Source: Ruegeria sp. R14_0
Lineage (GTDB): Bacteria > Pseudomonadota > Alphaproteobacteria > Rhodobacterales > Rhodobacteraceae
NCBI RefSeq assembly: GCF_017743975.1
Contig: NZ_JAGHRC010000007.1
Location: 62,001-126,000, forward strand
Length of the DNA: 64,000 nucleotides
Direction: 5' to 3'
Position 1 is the stretch's first letter. Every line of letters begins with the position of its first letter. The notes beneath the pieces were generated by a model. It worked only from the letters and a program-made list of their open reading frames with translations. It had not been told where the DNA came from and searched no databases. Positions 55,736 to 64,000 of this stretch are shown one piece after another. The position numbers and the translations under genes were made by a program.

Positions 55736-58189
55736 ATGGCTGATCTTCCAAACAAGGCCCGCGTGGTCATCATCGGTGGCGGTGTCATCGGATGTTCGGT
55801 GGCATATCACCTGACCAAAAAGGGCTGGAAAGACGTGGTGCTGCTGGAGCGTAAGCAGCTGACAAGCGGCACGACCTGGCATGCGGCGGGCCTGATCGCG
55901 CAGCTGCGTGCGACGGCGAACATGACCAAGCTGGCGAAGTACAGCCAGGAACTCTACGGTTCGCTCGAGGAAGAGACCGGCGTTGCCACGGGGTTCAAGC
56001 GCTGTGGGTCGATCACCGTTGCGCTCTCGGAAGAGCGTAAAGAAGAGATCTATCGTCAAGCTGCCATGGCGCGCGCCTTTGGTGTTGAGGTCGAAGAGAT
56101 CTCGAACGAGCGTGTGCAGGAGCTGTATCCGCATATCAACCTCGAAGGCGTCAAAGGGGCCGTGTACCTGCCGCTGGACGGTCAGGGTGACCCTGCCAAT
56201 ATCGCGCTTGCGCTGGCCAAAGGTGCCCGCCAGCGCGGCGGTATCGTCAAGGAACGCGTGAAAGTCACCGACATCGTCAAGCAGGGCCGCAAAGTCACAG
56301 GTGTTGACTGGGTTGCCGACGACGGCAGCGCGTCGGGTCACATTGAATGCGATATGGTGGTGAACTGCGCGGGTATGTGGGGCCACGAAGTGGGCCGCAT
56401 GGCCGGCACCAACGTTCCACTGCATGCGTGCGAACATTTCTATATTGTGACCGAGAATATTGACGGCTTGACCCAACTGCCGGTTCTGCGCGTCCCGGAT
56501 GAATATGCGTATTACAAAGAAGACGCTGGCAAAATCCTGTTGGGCGCATTCGAGCCGGAATCAAAGCCATGGGCGATGGATGGCATTCCTGAGTCGTTTG
56601 AATTCGATCAGTTGCAGGAAGATTTCGACCATTTTGAGCCAATTCTGGAAAAGGCGGTCGACCGTATGCCGATGCTGGCCGAAGCGGGGATTCACACGTT
56701 CTTCAACGGGCCCGAGTCTTTCACTCCGGACGATGCCTATCACCTCGGGCTCGCACCCGAGATGGACAATGTCTGGGTTGCTGCGGGCTTCAACTCGATC
56801 GGTATCCAATCCGCTGGTGGTGCGGGCATGGCACTGGCCGAGTGGATGGATAGCGGGGAAAAACCTTTCGATCTGGGCGATGTGGATATCAGCAGGATGC
56901 AACCGTTTCAGGGCAACAAGAAGTACCTGTTCGAACGCTCTAAAGAGACACTGGGCCTGCTCTATGCCGATCACTTCCCCTATCGCCAAAAGGCCACCGC
57001 GCGCGGCGTGCGCCGCACGCCGTTCCACCACCATCTGCTGGAACAGGGCGCGGTCATGGGCGAACTGGCGGGTTGGGAACGCGCCAACTGGTTCGCCAAT
57101 GAAGGACAAGAGCGGGAATACCAGTACAGCTGGAAACGCCAGAACTGGTTCGAGAACTCGGCCGCGGAACATAAAGCCGTGCGCGAGAATGTCGGTATGT
57201 ACGACATGTCCTCGTTCGGTAAAATCCGTGTCGATGGGCCGGATGCGGAAGCGTTCATGAACTATGTCGGTGGCGGCGATTACTCGGTCCCCAATGGCAA
57301 GATCGTCTATACCCAGTTCCTCAACCGGGCAGGCGGGATCGAGGCCGACGTGACCGTCACCCGCCTGACCGAAAACGCCTATCTGGTGGTGACCCCTGCA
57401 GCGACCCGTCTGGCCGATCAGACGTGGATGCAGCGCCATGCGGGCAACTTCAACGTCGTCATCACCGATGTCACGGCGGGTGAGGGTGTTCTGGCGATCA
57501 TGGGCCCAAATGCGCGCGCGCTGCTTGAGAAAGTATCGCCCAACGATTTCACCAACGCGACCAACCCGTTCGGCACCGCGCAGGAAATCGAGATTGGCAT
57601 GGGCCTGGCCCGGGCCCATCGCGTGACTTACGTGGGTGAGCTCGGCTGGGAAATCTATGTCTCATCCGACATGGCAGGTCACGTGTTCGAAACCCTGCAC
57701 GAGGCCGGGCAGGACATGGGGCTGAAGCTGTGCGGCATGCACATGATGGACAGCGCCCGGATCGAAAAGGGCTTCCGCCACTTCGGCCACGACATCACCT
57801 GCGAGGACCACGTCGTCGATGCCGGGCTTGGCTTTGCCGTCAAAGTCGACAAGGGCAGCGATTTCATCGGTCGTGAGGCCGTGATCGCACGCAAGGAAAG
57901 CGGGCCGCATAACCGCCTTGTTCAGTTCAAGCTGACCGACCCGGAACCGCTGCTGTTCCATAACGAGCCGATCATCCGGGACGGAGCGTACGTGGGTTAC
58001 CTGTCCTCGGGCAACTATGGCCACACGTTGGGTGGCGCAATTGGCCTGGGTTATGTGCCGTGCGAAGGCGAAAAGACGGCAGACGTTCTGGCCTCGACCT
58101 ATGAGATCGACGTCTGCGGTGTGAAGGTGAAAGCCGAAGCGTCGCTTAAGCCGATGTACGATCCGAAATCGGAACGCGTTAAAGTGTAA
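55736..58189 (+). CDS. Dimethylglycine-dehydrogenase-like FAD-GcvT fusion, copy 2
   Basis: This 817-residue protein has the FAD motif VVIIGGGVIGCSVAYHLTKKG, the covalent-FAD motif GTTWHAAGL, and the GcvT half with YVGELGWEIYV and ARIEKGFRHFG. The N-terminal region after TWHAAGL (IAQLRATANMT) is closer to typical dimethylglycine/sarcosine dehydrogenases than copy 1 is. It should oxidise an N-methyl group and transfer it to tetrahydrofolate. GGCGGAG about nine bases before the ATG supports the start. A strong terminator follows at 58208. Confidence 0.88.
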   Translation: MADLPNKARVVIIGGGVIGCSVAYHLTKKGWKDVVLLERKQLTSGTTWHAAGLIAQLRATANMTKLAKYSQELYGSLEEETGVATGFKRCGSITVALSEERKEEIYRQAAMARAFGVEVEEISNERVQELYPHINLEGVKGAVYLPLDGQGDPANIALALAKGARQRGGIVKERVKVTDIVKQGRKVTGVDWVADDGSASGHIECDMVVNCAGMWGHEVGRMAGTNVPLHACEHFYIVTENIDGLTQLPVLRVPDEYAYYKEDAGKILLGAFEPESKPWAMDGIPESFEFDQLQEDFDHFEPILEKAVDRMPMLAEAGIHTFFNGPESFTPDDAYHLGLAPEMDNVWVAAGFNSIGIQSAGGAGMALAEWMDSGEKPFDLGDVDISRMQPFQGNKKYLFERSKETLGLLYADHFPYRQKATARGVRRTPFHHHLLEQGAVMGELAGWERANWFANEGQEREYQYSWKRQNWFENSAAEHKAVRENVGMYDMSSFGKIRVDGPDAEAFMNYVGGGDYSVPNGKIVYTQFLNRAGGIEADVTVTRLTENAYLVVTPAATRLADQTWMQRHAGNFNVVITDVTAGEGVLAIMGPNARALLEKVSPNDFTNATNPFGTAQEIEIGMGLARAHRVTYVGELGWEIYVSSDMAGHVFETLHEAGQDMGLKLCGMHMMDSARIEKGFRHFGHDITCEDHVVDAGLGFAVKVDKGSDFIGREAVIARKESGPHNRLVQFKLTDPEPLLFHNEPIIRDGAYVGYLSSGNYGHTLGGAIGLGYVPCEGEKTADVLASTYEIDVCGVKVKAEASLKPMYDPKSERVKV

Positions 58190-58207
58190 CGCTGAATGTT
58201 GGGAAAC

Positions 58208-58231
58208 GGGGCGCTTCGGCGCCCCTTTTTT
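58208..58231 (+). terminator. Rho-independent terminator after the second demethylase gene
   Basis: A 7-bp perfect GC stem (GGGGCGC with GCGCCCC) with a TTCG tetraloop is followed by six T. Confidence 0.93.
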
Positions 58232-58334
58232 GTTGAACCCATCAATTTTGTTGATGTGAGAGTTCACGGTTTTCGCAGTTTTCAAACCCGCCTGACCTGC
58301 CGTAAAGACAAACGGTATCAGCCGGAGGCCAAAG

Positions 58335-59240
58335 ATGGCGGAAGTCGCGACACCCCCACAGAACGAGGACACGCCCAAAGGTCTTGCCCTTGCGGTGACG
58401 GCCTACACGTTGTGGGGTTTTCTGCCGCTTTACATGAAAGCATTGGCCCATATCGGTCCGGTCGAAATCGTGGCGCATCGGATTGTCTGGTCGGTGCCGG
58501 TGGCGGGGTTGTTGCTGATAGCGCTGGGTCGAACCAAAGACCTAAAGGCCGCTTTGCAGAACCCGAAGATGCTGGGTATGGCGTGCCTGACGGCCGCTTT
58601 GATCTCGGTGAATTGGGCCATTTATGTCTGGGCCATCGCCAGTGGAAATGCCTTGGACGCTGCGCTGGGCTACTACATCAACCCGCTGTTTAGCATCGCC
58701 TTGGGAGCGATCCTGCTGCGTGAACCATTGACCCGGACGCAATTGGTCGCGGTCGGATTGGCTGCTTTGGGCGTGCTGGTATTGGTGGTCGAGGCAGGCA
58801 GCCTTCCGTGGGCGGCGCTGGGATTGACTGTCAGTTGGGGATTTTATGCGTTCTTCAAACGCTCGTTGCCAATCGGTCCAAATCAGGGCTTTTTGCTAGA
58901 GGTGCTGATCCTGTTGATCCCGGCTTTGGTCTATATCACTTGGCTGGGCGCGCAGGGAACCGGCCATTTTGGCATGGCGGTTCAGGATACCGCGCTGCTG
59001 GCGTGTGCGGGTATCGTTACCGCGGTTCCGCTGCTGGTTTACGCGAACGGGGCCAAACTGGTTCGGCTGTCCACTATGGGAATTCTTCAATACATTGCGC
59101 CGACGATGATCTTTATCACCGCGATCACCTTGTTCGGTGAGCACATCGACCGGGGCCGTATGATCGCCTTCCCGCTGATATGGGCGGCGCTGATTGTCTA
59201 TACGATCCCGATGATCCGCCAGATGAAGCGTCAGACCTGA
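58335..59240 (+). CDS. rarD: EamA-family transporter RarD
   Basis: This 301-residue inner-membrane protein has ten hydrophobic segments and RarD signatures (LWGFLPLYMKAL near the start, SVNWAIYVWAI and ALGYYINPLF). RarD proteins are drug/metabolite-superfamily carriers with poorly known substrates. Its last 10 bases overlap the convergent SGNH hydrolase gene. Confidence 0.9.
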   Translation: MAEVATPPQNEDTPKGLALAVTAYTLWGFLPLYMKALAHIGPVEIVAHRIVWSVPVAGLLLIALGRTKDLKAALQNPKMLGMACLTAALISVNWAIYVWAIASGNALDAALGYYINPLFSIALGAILLREPLTRTQLVAVGLAALGVLVLVVEAGSLPWAALGLTVSWGFYAFFKRSLPIGPNQGFLLEVLILLIPALVYITWLGAQGTGHFGMAVQDTALLACAGIVTAVPLLVYANGAKLVRLSTMGILQYIAPTMIFITAITLFGEHIDRGRMIAFPLIWAALIVYTIPMIRQMKRQT

Positions 59241-59941
59241 CGGATCAGATCCGCCGCCGCATCTGCCCATAAACGATACGCTTTTGGGCTGGGGTGATAC
59301 CCGTCAGGGGCCGCAAGGGCCGGGTCATCTGGGAAGGTCACAGACAGGTGGCGCGCCTCAGGAAACGTTGCAGCGACCTGTTGCAGTCCCTGATCCAATC
59401 GTGCGGCTTGACGCCCGAGCACCCAGGCTAACGGCTGCGGCAGCGCCGGAAATCGGTCCATTTGCGGTACGGCCGTGACGACGACACGGCGGACGCCCAG
59501 GGCATTCGTCAGTTGATCCAGCAATTGGGTCTGCAGCAGGGTAAATCTTTGTTGCGTAACGGCACGAGTGACATCGTTCACGCCCAAGGCCGTCACGGCT
59601 GCATCAAAGCGGCCCTCAAGCCGTTGCAGCCGCTCCAGCGTATCTTGTGTCGTGTGACCGGTTGTGGCCTCCAACCGCCACTCGACGCTGTAGTGGCGGG
59701 CCAGTCGCTCCACCAGAAAACCCGAAAGTGCTTGTTGCTGACGACCTGCCCCGACACCCGCCGCCGAGCTGTCGCCCGTGATCAGCAGCCGTAGCCGGGG
59801 ACCGCGTCCCTTTCGCCCTTCGCGCGGACCCAAAGGTTCAGGCAGCTGTTGGGCATTCCGGCGCACGGATATCGCCTGTGCTGCCAAAACCGGCAACAGC
59901 GGGACGCGCAAGATCTGATCGGCGGCAATAGGGGCGGGCAT
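59231..59941 (-). CDS. SGNH/GDSL hydrolase
   Basis: This 236-residue esterase-type protein has block I GDSSAAGVGA with the catalytic Ser (ITGDSSA), block III GVNDVTR, and the C-terminal DGYHPSPKAY carrying the Asp-His pair. It should hydrolyse an ester of unknown identity. A short hydrophobic N-terminus may act as an export signal or anchor. It lies two bases after the SnoaL-like gene, so the two form an operon. Confidence 0.83.
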   Translation of the reverse strand: MPAPIAADQILRVPLLPVLAAQAISVRRNAQQLPEPLGPREGRKGRGPRLRLLITGDSSAAGVGAGRQQQALSGFLVERLARHYSVEWRLEATTGHTTQDTLERLQRLEGRFDAAVTALGVNDVTRAVTQQRFTLLQTQLLDQLTNALGVRRVVVTAVPQMDRFPALPQPLAWVLGRQAARLDQGLQQVAATFPEARHLSVTFPDDPALAAPDGYHPSPKAYRLWADAAADLIRQV

Positions 59942-59943
59942 GG

Positions 59944-60354
59944 TTAGCTGAGTGCGTTTTTGTATTCCAGGAATCGCGGGTCTTTCATCACCCGGGCCAT
60001 CATCGCTTCGCGCAGCGCGCCAATGGTTTTATAGGGGCGCATAGCGACCTCGAAGGTTTCGATTAACCCATCGTCGTTCAATGTGATCAGATCAACACCA
60101 ACAGCGTCCAAGTCACCGACCTTGCACTGAAACTCTAGCGCCCAGTCGTTGCCATCTCCCATGATACGGCGATAGCGGAAGTCCGAAAACACCTGTCCCA
60201 CATGGCCCAAAACGGCGGCCACCGGTTCGCGCCCGGTCCAGGTGCTATAGTATGTAGGCGGTGAAAACCGCACGTTTTCCGCCAGCAACTCATGGATCAG
60301 GCTTTCATCGCCTTTGGCAACAACCTCTTGCATGCGCGCGATTGTGGGGTGCAT
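59944..60354 (-). CDS. SnoaL-like/NTF2-family protein
   Basis: This 136-residue cone-shaped alpha+beta protein has the NTF2/SnoaL pattern (IHELLAENVRFSPPTY, WTGREPVAAVL and a late EVAMRPYKTI). The family includes small enzymes and ligand-binding proteins, and none can be chosen here. GGAGGAG five bases before the ATG at 60354 fixes the start; the frame upstream to 61026 is antisense to the pseudouridine synthase. Confidence 0.8.
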   Translation of the reverse strand: MHPTIARMQEVVAKGDESLIHELLAENVRFSPPTYYSTWTGREPVAAVLGHVGQVFSDFRYRRIMGDGNDWALEFQCKVGDLDAVGVDLITLNDDGLIETFEVAMRPYKTIGALREAMMARVMKDPRFLEYKNALS

Positions 60355-60450
60355 GGTCTCTCCTCCGCTTTGGCCTGAGAGTTGCTGAACTGATCCGTTC
60401 AGGCAAGCCCGACGTTGCGGGAAGTCGTGCCCTGCGTTAGGCAGGCGCGC

Positions 60451-61098
60451 ATGAGCGAGACCTATGATCCCCCGAAAACGCCGTTGGATGTGCTGCATGA
60501 GGATGCGCAACTGATTGTGGTGAACAAGCCTTCGGGGTTGTTGTCCGTACCAGGGCGCGGAGAGCATCTGGCCGATTGCCTGCTGACGCGCGTTCAGGCG
60601 GCGTTTCCGCAGGCTTTGTTGGTGCATCGGCTGGATCGGGACACATCCGGCGTCATGGTTTTTGCCCAAACACCGCATGCGCAACGGCATCTGAGCATGC
60701 AGTTCGAGAAACGTCAGACTCGCAAGACCTATGTCGCGCGGGTGTGGGGGCGTATCGAAGCAAAGACCGGAACAGTTGATCTGCCGCTGATCGTGGATTG
60801 GCCCAACCGTCCGCGCCAGATGGTCTGTCATGAGACTGGTAAGCCCGCCGTCACAGATTGGCGGGTCGTCAAATACGAAGGTGAGACGACGCGTGTCCGG
60901 CTGTTCCCGAAAACAGGCAGGTCTCATCAGTTGCGCGTCCATATGCAGGCGCTGGGTCATCCCATTTTGGGTGACCCGTTCTATGCAGACGGACCCGCGC
61001 GCGAATTCCCGCGGCTGATGCTGCATTCCGAAGAGTTGCGCCTGAAAAGTCCCGAGGGCGGAGTTTCAATGAAATTCCGCGCCCCGGCTGACTTCTGA
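60451..61098 (+). CDS. RluA-family pseudouridine synthase
   Basis: This 215-residue enzyme has the catalytic motif HRLDRDTSG near residue 70, with Asp as nucleophile, and RLFPKTGRSHQLRVHM and LGHPILGDPFY near the C-terminus. It lacks an S4 domain, like RluA (23S rRNA 746 and tRNA 32). Its exact target is not certain. The ATG at 60451 gives the family N-terminus. Confidence 0.88.
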   Translation: MSETYDPPKTPLDVLHEDAQLIVVNKPSGLLSVPGRGEHLADCLLTRVQAAFPQALLVHRLDRDTSGVMVFAQTPHAQRHLSMQFEKRQTRKTYVARVWGRIEAKTGTVDLPLIVDWPNRPRQMVCHETGKPAVTDWRVVKYEGETTRVRLFPKTGRSHQLRVHMQALGHPILGDPFYADGPAREFPRLMLHSEELRLKSPEGGVSMKFRAPADF

Positions 61099-61100
61099 TC

Positions 61101-61286
61101 TTATGCGGTGCTGGTCCACAGCATCTTGAGATTGCCCAGCGAAAACCGTTTTGTCCGTTTCGGTGGGGCGCAGGGCTGACGGGCGGCCATGATCTCTCGT
61201 TCGATCTCGAACGCGCGCAGGTTGTGATCCTGTGCCCAACGGTCCAGTTTCAGTGTCATCATCACGTGATTGTCGCGGCTTGGCAT
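61101..61286 (-). CDS. Small basic protein, unknown function
   Basis: This 61-residue, Arg/Lys-rich protein (LKLDRWAQDHNLRAFEIERE, then KRTKRFSLGNLKML) has no signal peptide or membrane segment. AAAGGAGG four to six bases before the ATG at 61286 is among the best ribosome sites in the window, which supports real translation. It lies between the convergent pseudouridine synthase gene (two-base gap) and the divergent WYL regulator gene. I do not recognise the family. Confidence 0.6.
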   Translation of the reverse strand: MPSRDNHVMMTLKLDRWAQDHNLRAFEIEREIMAARQPCAPPKRTKRFSLGNLKMLWTSTA

Positions 61287-61389
61287 GATCGGCCTCCTTT
61301 GGTCTGTTTCCCAAAGATCGCTGATCACTCCTGACACCACCTTGTCAGGGGGGTGTGCTAGAGTGTCAGCAGACTGTCCGGAGACCCTC

Positions 61390-62079
61390 ATGCGCCGATC
61401 GACCCGCTTGTTTGAAATCATTCAAATTCTGCGCTCAGCCGAAGCACCGGTAACGGCCGCGGCTTTGGCGGAAAAGCTCGAAGTCTCTGCGCGCACGGTC
61501 TACCGCGATATCGCGGCGTTGCAGGCACAGCGCACCCCGATTGAAGGTGAGGCTGGGGTCGGGTATCTGATGCGCCGCGGGTATGACCTGCCGCCGTTGA
61601 ATTTCGATGCTGAAGAGGTCGAGGCCTTGTGGGTTGGTCTGTCGATGCTGGCACGGACCGGTGACAGTACTTTGCAACAGGCGGCAGATCGGGTGTGTCG
61701 CAAGATCGACGCGCTGCGGGCCCCTGCCGATTGGTTGCAGGTCGCCCCTTGGGGCGCACCGATGGACGACCCGGCCAAGGGGTGCGTCCCTGTTGTAAAC
61801 TACCGCGAAGCCATCCGGGACGAGCGCAAGATCCGCATCACCTACGTCAATGCCGAAGGTGAACGGAGTGAACGGATCGTCCGGCCGGTCGCCCTGATCT
61901 ATCACATCGAATGCACCATGCTGGCTGCGTGGTGCGAGTTGAGGAATGGGTTCCGGCATTTTCGCACGGATCGTATCTGGGCCTGCGAGCTGACCCAAGA
62001 TCACTTCTGCGGACAAGGCGAGCCCCTGCGCGCGATCTGGCAAGACCAGAACCACTGGGATTCTGTCGAGCGGCGGTAA
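61390..62079 (+). CDS. WYL-domain transcriptional regulator (YafY type)
   Basis: This 229-residue regulator has an N-terminal winged helix (RLFEIIQILRSAEAPVTAAALAE, then SARTVYRDIAAL) and a C-terminal WYL-like ligand domain (RPVALIYHIECTMLAAWCELRNGFRHFRTDRI). WYL proteins sense nucleotides or metabolites, and some control DNA-damage or defence genes. No target is evident nearby beyond the divergent small basic protein. Confidence 0.87.
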   Translation: MRRSTRLFEIIQILRSAEAPVTAAALAEKLEVSARTVYRDIAALQAQRTPIEGEAGVGYLMRRGYDLPPLNFDAEEVEALWVGLSMLARTGDSTLQQAADRVCRKIDALRAPADWLQVAPWGAPMDDPAKGCVPVVNYREAIRDERKIRITYVNAEGERSERIVRPVALIYHIECTMLAAWCELRNGFRHFRTDRIWACELTQDHFCGQGEPLRAIWQDQNHWDSVERR

Positions 62080-62187
62080 ATCGCCGACTTCAAATGATTG
62101 TTGCTTGAGCCTATGTGGGGGTAACGCGATATACTGCGTCAACTAAAGCGGGTCCGGCGAACGGACCCCCGAGCAGAAGGTGAATTC

Positions 62188-62859
62188 ATGACGATTTCCA
62201 AGAGTGTTCTTGCCGCCGGGCTGGGTTCTGCCCTGTTTTTAGGGGCCTGTACTGACCCCGGTACGTTGAACCTGCCATCCGATCCGAACCAGAACACCAG
62301 ACAAGGTGCGATTCTGGGCGGTATTGTGGGGGCTGGCGTCGGGGCAATCGCGAATGGCTCTGATCCGCTTCTGGGTGCTGCAGCAGGGGCCGCGATTGGT
62401 GCCGCCGGCGGCGGTTTGATCGGCAACCAACTGGATCGGCAAGCTGCCGAGTTGCGCCAACAATTGGCCAACCAGGGGATCACCATCACCAACGCGGGTG
62501 ACCGCCTGATCGTCACCGTGCCGAACGACATCACCTTTGACACAGACAGCGCAACCGTACGTCCGGCTCTGCGGGCGGATCTCGTGCGCGTGGGGCAAAA
62601 CCTGGTCAACTATCCCAACTCTAACGTGCAGGTCATTGGCCATACCGACAGCGACGGCGACGCCACTTATAACCAAGGCCTGTCCGAGCGCCGGGCCCAG
62701 TCGGTTGCCGATATTCTTCAGGCCAATGGCGTAAGCGGTGCGCGCCTTTCGACCGTTGGCTTGGGTGAAAACCGACCTGTCGCCTCGAACCTGACCCCAG
62801 AGGGCAAGGCACAAAACCGCCGGGTCGATATCGAGATCATTCCCAACGGGAACACATAA
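62188..62859 (+). CDS. OmpA-family lipoprotein with glycine zipper
   Basis: This 223-residue protein has a lipoprotein signal with LGAC (Cys20), a glycine-zipper segment (GGIVGAGVGAIANG, GAAAGAAIGAAGGGLIG) at about residues 42-80, and a C-terminal OmpA domain that binds peptidoglycan (FDTDSATVRP, GHTDSDGDATYN and LSERRAQSVADIL). It probably links outer membrane and cell wall. It is followed by a strong terminator. Confidence 0.9.
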   Translation: MTISKSVLAAGLGSALFLGACTDPGTLNLPSDPNQNTRQGAILGGIVGAGVGAIANGSDPLLGAAAGAAIGAAGGGLIGNQLDRQAAELRQQLANQGITITNAGDRLIVTVPNDITFDTDSATVRPALRADLVRVGQNLVNYPNSNVQVIGHTDSDGDATYNQGLSERRAQSVADILQANGVSGARLSTVGLGENRPVASNLTPEGKAQNRRVDIEIIPNGNT

Positions 62860-62865
62860 TGGCAG

Positions 62866-62888
62866 GGGCACCTTCGGGTGCCCTTTTT
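62866..62888 (+). terminator. Rho-independent terminator after the OmpA lipoprotein
   Basis: A 7-bp perfect stem (GGGCACC with GGTGCCC) with a TTCG tetraloop is followed by five T. Confidence 0.9.
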
Positions 62889-62972
62889 CGCACATTGACT
62901 GCGCGTCATCCGGGCTTTGGTCCTCGCAAGACTTGAGCTAGCTATTGGGAAACACCACAGCGGAGTTTCCCA

Positions 62973-63515
62973 ATGTCTGAACCCATTCTGCTGAGCCTGT
63001 CCGGCTCGTTGCGCCAAAGTGCCACCAATCGCAAATTGTTGCGCGAAGCGGCGCGGTTGTTCGAACCCGGTACGCATATCGAAGCTGATCTGAACCTGCC
63101 TTTGTATGATGGCGATCTCGAGGATGGCGAGGGCATTCCCGAAGCCGTGCAAACCTTGTCCGAGCAGATCGCGCAGGCGCACGCGGTGATCATTTCCACC
63201 CCGGAATACAACAAGGGCCCATCGGGTGTTCTGAAAAACGCGCTGGACTGGGTCAGCCGCACCGATTGCCGCCCCTGGGCTGACAAGCCGGTGGCCGTGA
63301 TGTCGGCTGCGGCCGGGCGCTCAGGTGGTGAGCGGGCGCAGATGATCTTGCGCAGCTATATGGTGCCGTTTCAACCTCGCATCCTGCAGGGGCCTGAAAT
63401 CCATCTGGCCAGCAGTTCGGACGAGTTTGACGAGCAAGGCAAACTGCGCAGCGAACGCTATGAGAATTCGTTGCGGACACTGATGCAGAAACTGCGGGCC
63501 GAGGCCGGGTTCTGA
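62973..63515 (+). CDS. NADPH-dependent FMN reductase
   Basis: This 180-residue flavodoxin-like protein has the FMN-phosphate loop SLSGSLRQSATNRKLL near residue 10 and the isoalloxazine loop STPEYNKGPSGVLKNALDW near 75. It should reduce FMN or quinones in the cytoplasm with NAD(P)H. No partner is adjacent. Confidence 0.88.
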   Translation: MSEPILLSLSGSLRQSATNRKLLREAARLFEPGTHIEADLNLPLYDGDLEDGEGIPEAVQTLSEQIAQAHAVIISTPEYNKGPSGVLKNALDWVSRTDCRPWADKPVAVMSAAAGRSGGERAQMILRSYMVPFQPRILQGPEIHLASSSDEFDEQGKLRSERYENSLRTLMQKLRAEAGF

Positions 63516-63564
63516 TCGCTTCACGCCGCTTGCCGGGTCGCATTGGTCTGCCTAGTCTGCCGCT

Positions 63565-64000
63565 ATGACTCAGGAAATGCAGACCGATGTGATGGACCCG
63601 GCCCGCGCCGCCGCGCTGCAGGCGGCACTGGGGTTTCAGGAACGGATTGAGGCGGGCGACCCGTTGCCACCCTTTTTCCACCAGCTGTACTTCTGGTCAC
63701 CACAGCTACCTGAAGATTTGGGTCGGGACGGGCATCCGAAGGTCGGGGGCGGTCTGATCCCAGACATGGGCCTGCCGCGCCGGATGTGGGCCGGGGGTCG
63801 TCTGCAGTTTCACAAACCGCTGGTCGCGGGTTCACCGGCCCAGCGGGCGTCCGTGCAAGAAAGCGCAACCTCAAAAACCGGGCGAACAGGACCTCTGGGC
63901 TTTGTCACCTTGCGGCATGAGGTTTCACAGGACGACCATCTTTGCCTGACCGAATGGCAAGATCTGGTTTATCGGCAAGACCCTTCAAAGACGGACATCA
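63565..64000 (+). CDS. MaoC/HTD2-type hotdog dehydratase (3' end outside window)
   Basis: About 145 N-terminal residues are visible and the gene runs off the window. The pattern (LPPFFHQLYFWSPQ, LGRDGHPKVGGGLIPDMGLPRRMWAGGRL) fits the N-terminal FAS1-like dehydratase domain of the HTD2 and mesaconyl-C4-CoA hydratase family. A MaoC-type second half would be expected beyond the edge. The acyl substrate cannot be named. Confidence 0.75.
   Translation, partial: MTQEMQTDVMDPARAAALQAALGFQERIEAGDPLPPFFHQLYFWSPQLPEDLGRDGHPKVGGGLIPDMGLPRRMWAGGRLQFHKPLVAGSPAQRASVQESATSKTGRTGPLGFVTLRHEVSQDDHLCLTEWQDLVYRQDPSKTDI

Noticed and set aside
60355-61026. Upstream extension of the SnoaL-like frame
   Set aside because: It is antisense to the pseudouridine synthase. 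GGAGGAG marks the ATG at 60354.

Overview
The window is a gene-dense stretch of a chromosome from a marine alphaproteobacterium, most likely of the Roseobacter group (Rhodobacterales). This is inferred from several things together: a CcrM-type GANTC methyltransferase, a CenR-like response regulator, DUF2125, DUF3576 and DUF427 proteins, the leuS-lptE-holA cluster, an ftsK-lolA pair, and two dimethylglycine-dehydrogenase-like FAD/GcvT fusion proteins. Nearly all of it is coding. No rRNA, tRNA, insertion sequence, prophage or CRISPR array was seen, and no gap between genes exceeds 300 bases.

Layout. At 1-2.5 kb are a truncated DUF427/cyclase-sensor protein, a membrane-anchored winged-helix protein overlapping a small secreted protein, and another secreted protein. 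At 2.6-9.6 kb lie rnhB, ccrM (with three GANTC sites in its promoter region), a membrane class III nucleotide cyclase, alkB, mutY, a DciA-like protein and a DsbA-like thioredoxin. At 9.6-14 kb a minus-strand operon runs pmbA > cysQ-like > WaaA-like > lpxK, with every junction overlapping. At 14-20 kb come an FkbM methyltransferase, a DUF2125 protein, a coupled SDR/crotonase/VOC cassette, an HNH protein and an HI0933-type flavoprotein. At 20-29.4 kb are leuS-lptE-holA, a DUF3576 lipoprotein, a major porin, a YggS-type PLP protein, an L,D-transpeptidase coupled to ribA, and cenR followed by a candidate small RNA. At 29.5-42.8 kb are DUF805 and PsiE proteins, xthA, cnoX-LON-Trm112, a UbiH-type hydroxylase, an amidase, an aminotransferase, ftsK, lolA, an SLT lipoprotein, an AEC transporter and hspQ. 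At 42.8-48 kb are ggt, an anti-sigma/anti-anti-sigma pair, a thiolase, a free-methionine sulfoxide reductase and two small membrane proteins.

The most distinctive part is 48-58.2 kb. An XRE-cupin regulator is preceded by two tandem operator-like palindromes of the same design (GTGAAAA-N11-TTTTCAC and GTGAAAA-N11-ATTTCAC). It is followed by a LysE exporter, a GFA-family (formaldehyde-linked) protein, a first FAD/GcvT demethylase, a cupin, an MDR dehydrogenase, a homocysteine methyltransferase-family protein, a GbdR-like AraC regulator, and a second FAD/GcvT demethylase. Together these look like a route for N-methylated amines such as glycine betaine and dimethylglycine: methyl transfer to homocysteine, oxidative demethylation onto tetrahydrofolate, and capture of leaked formaldehyde. 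The substrate itself cannot be read from sequence.

The last 6 kb hold rarD, an SGNH hydrolase, a SnoaL-like protein, an RluA pseudouridine synthase, a WYL regulator, an OmpA lipoprotein, an FMN reductase and the start of a hotdog-fold dehydratase. Function calls come from reading motifs and remembered family features. No database search was run.
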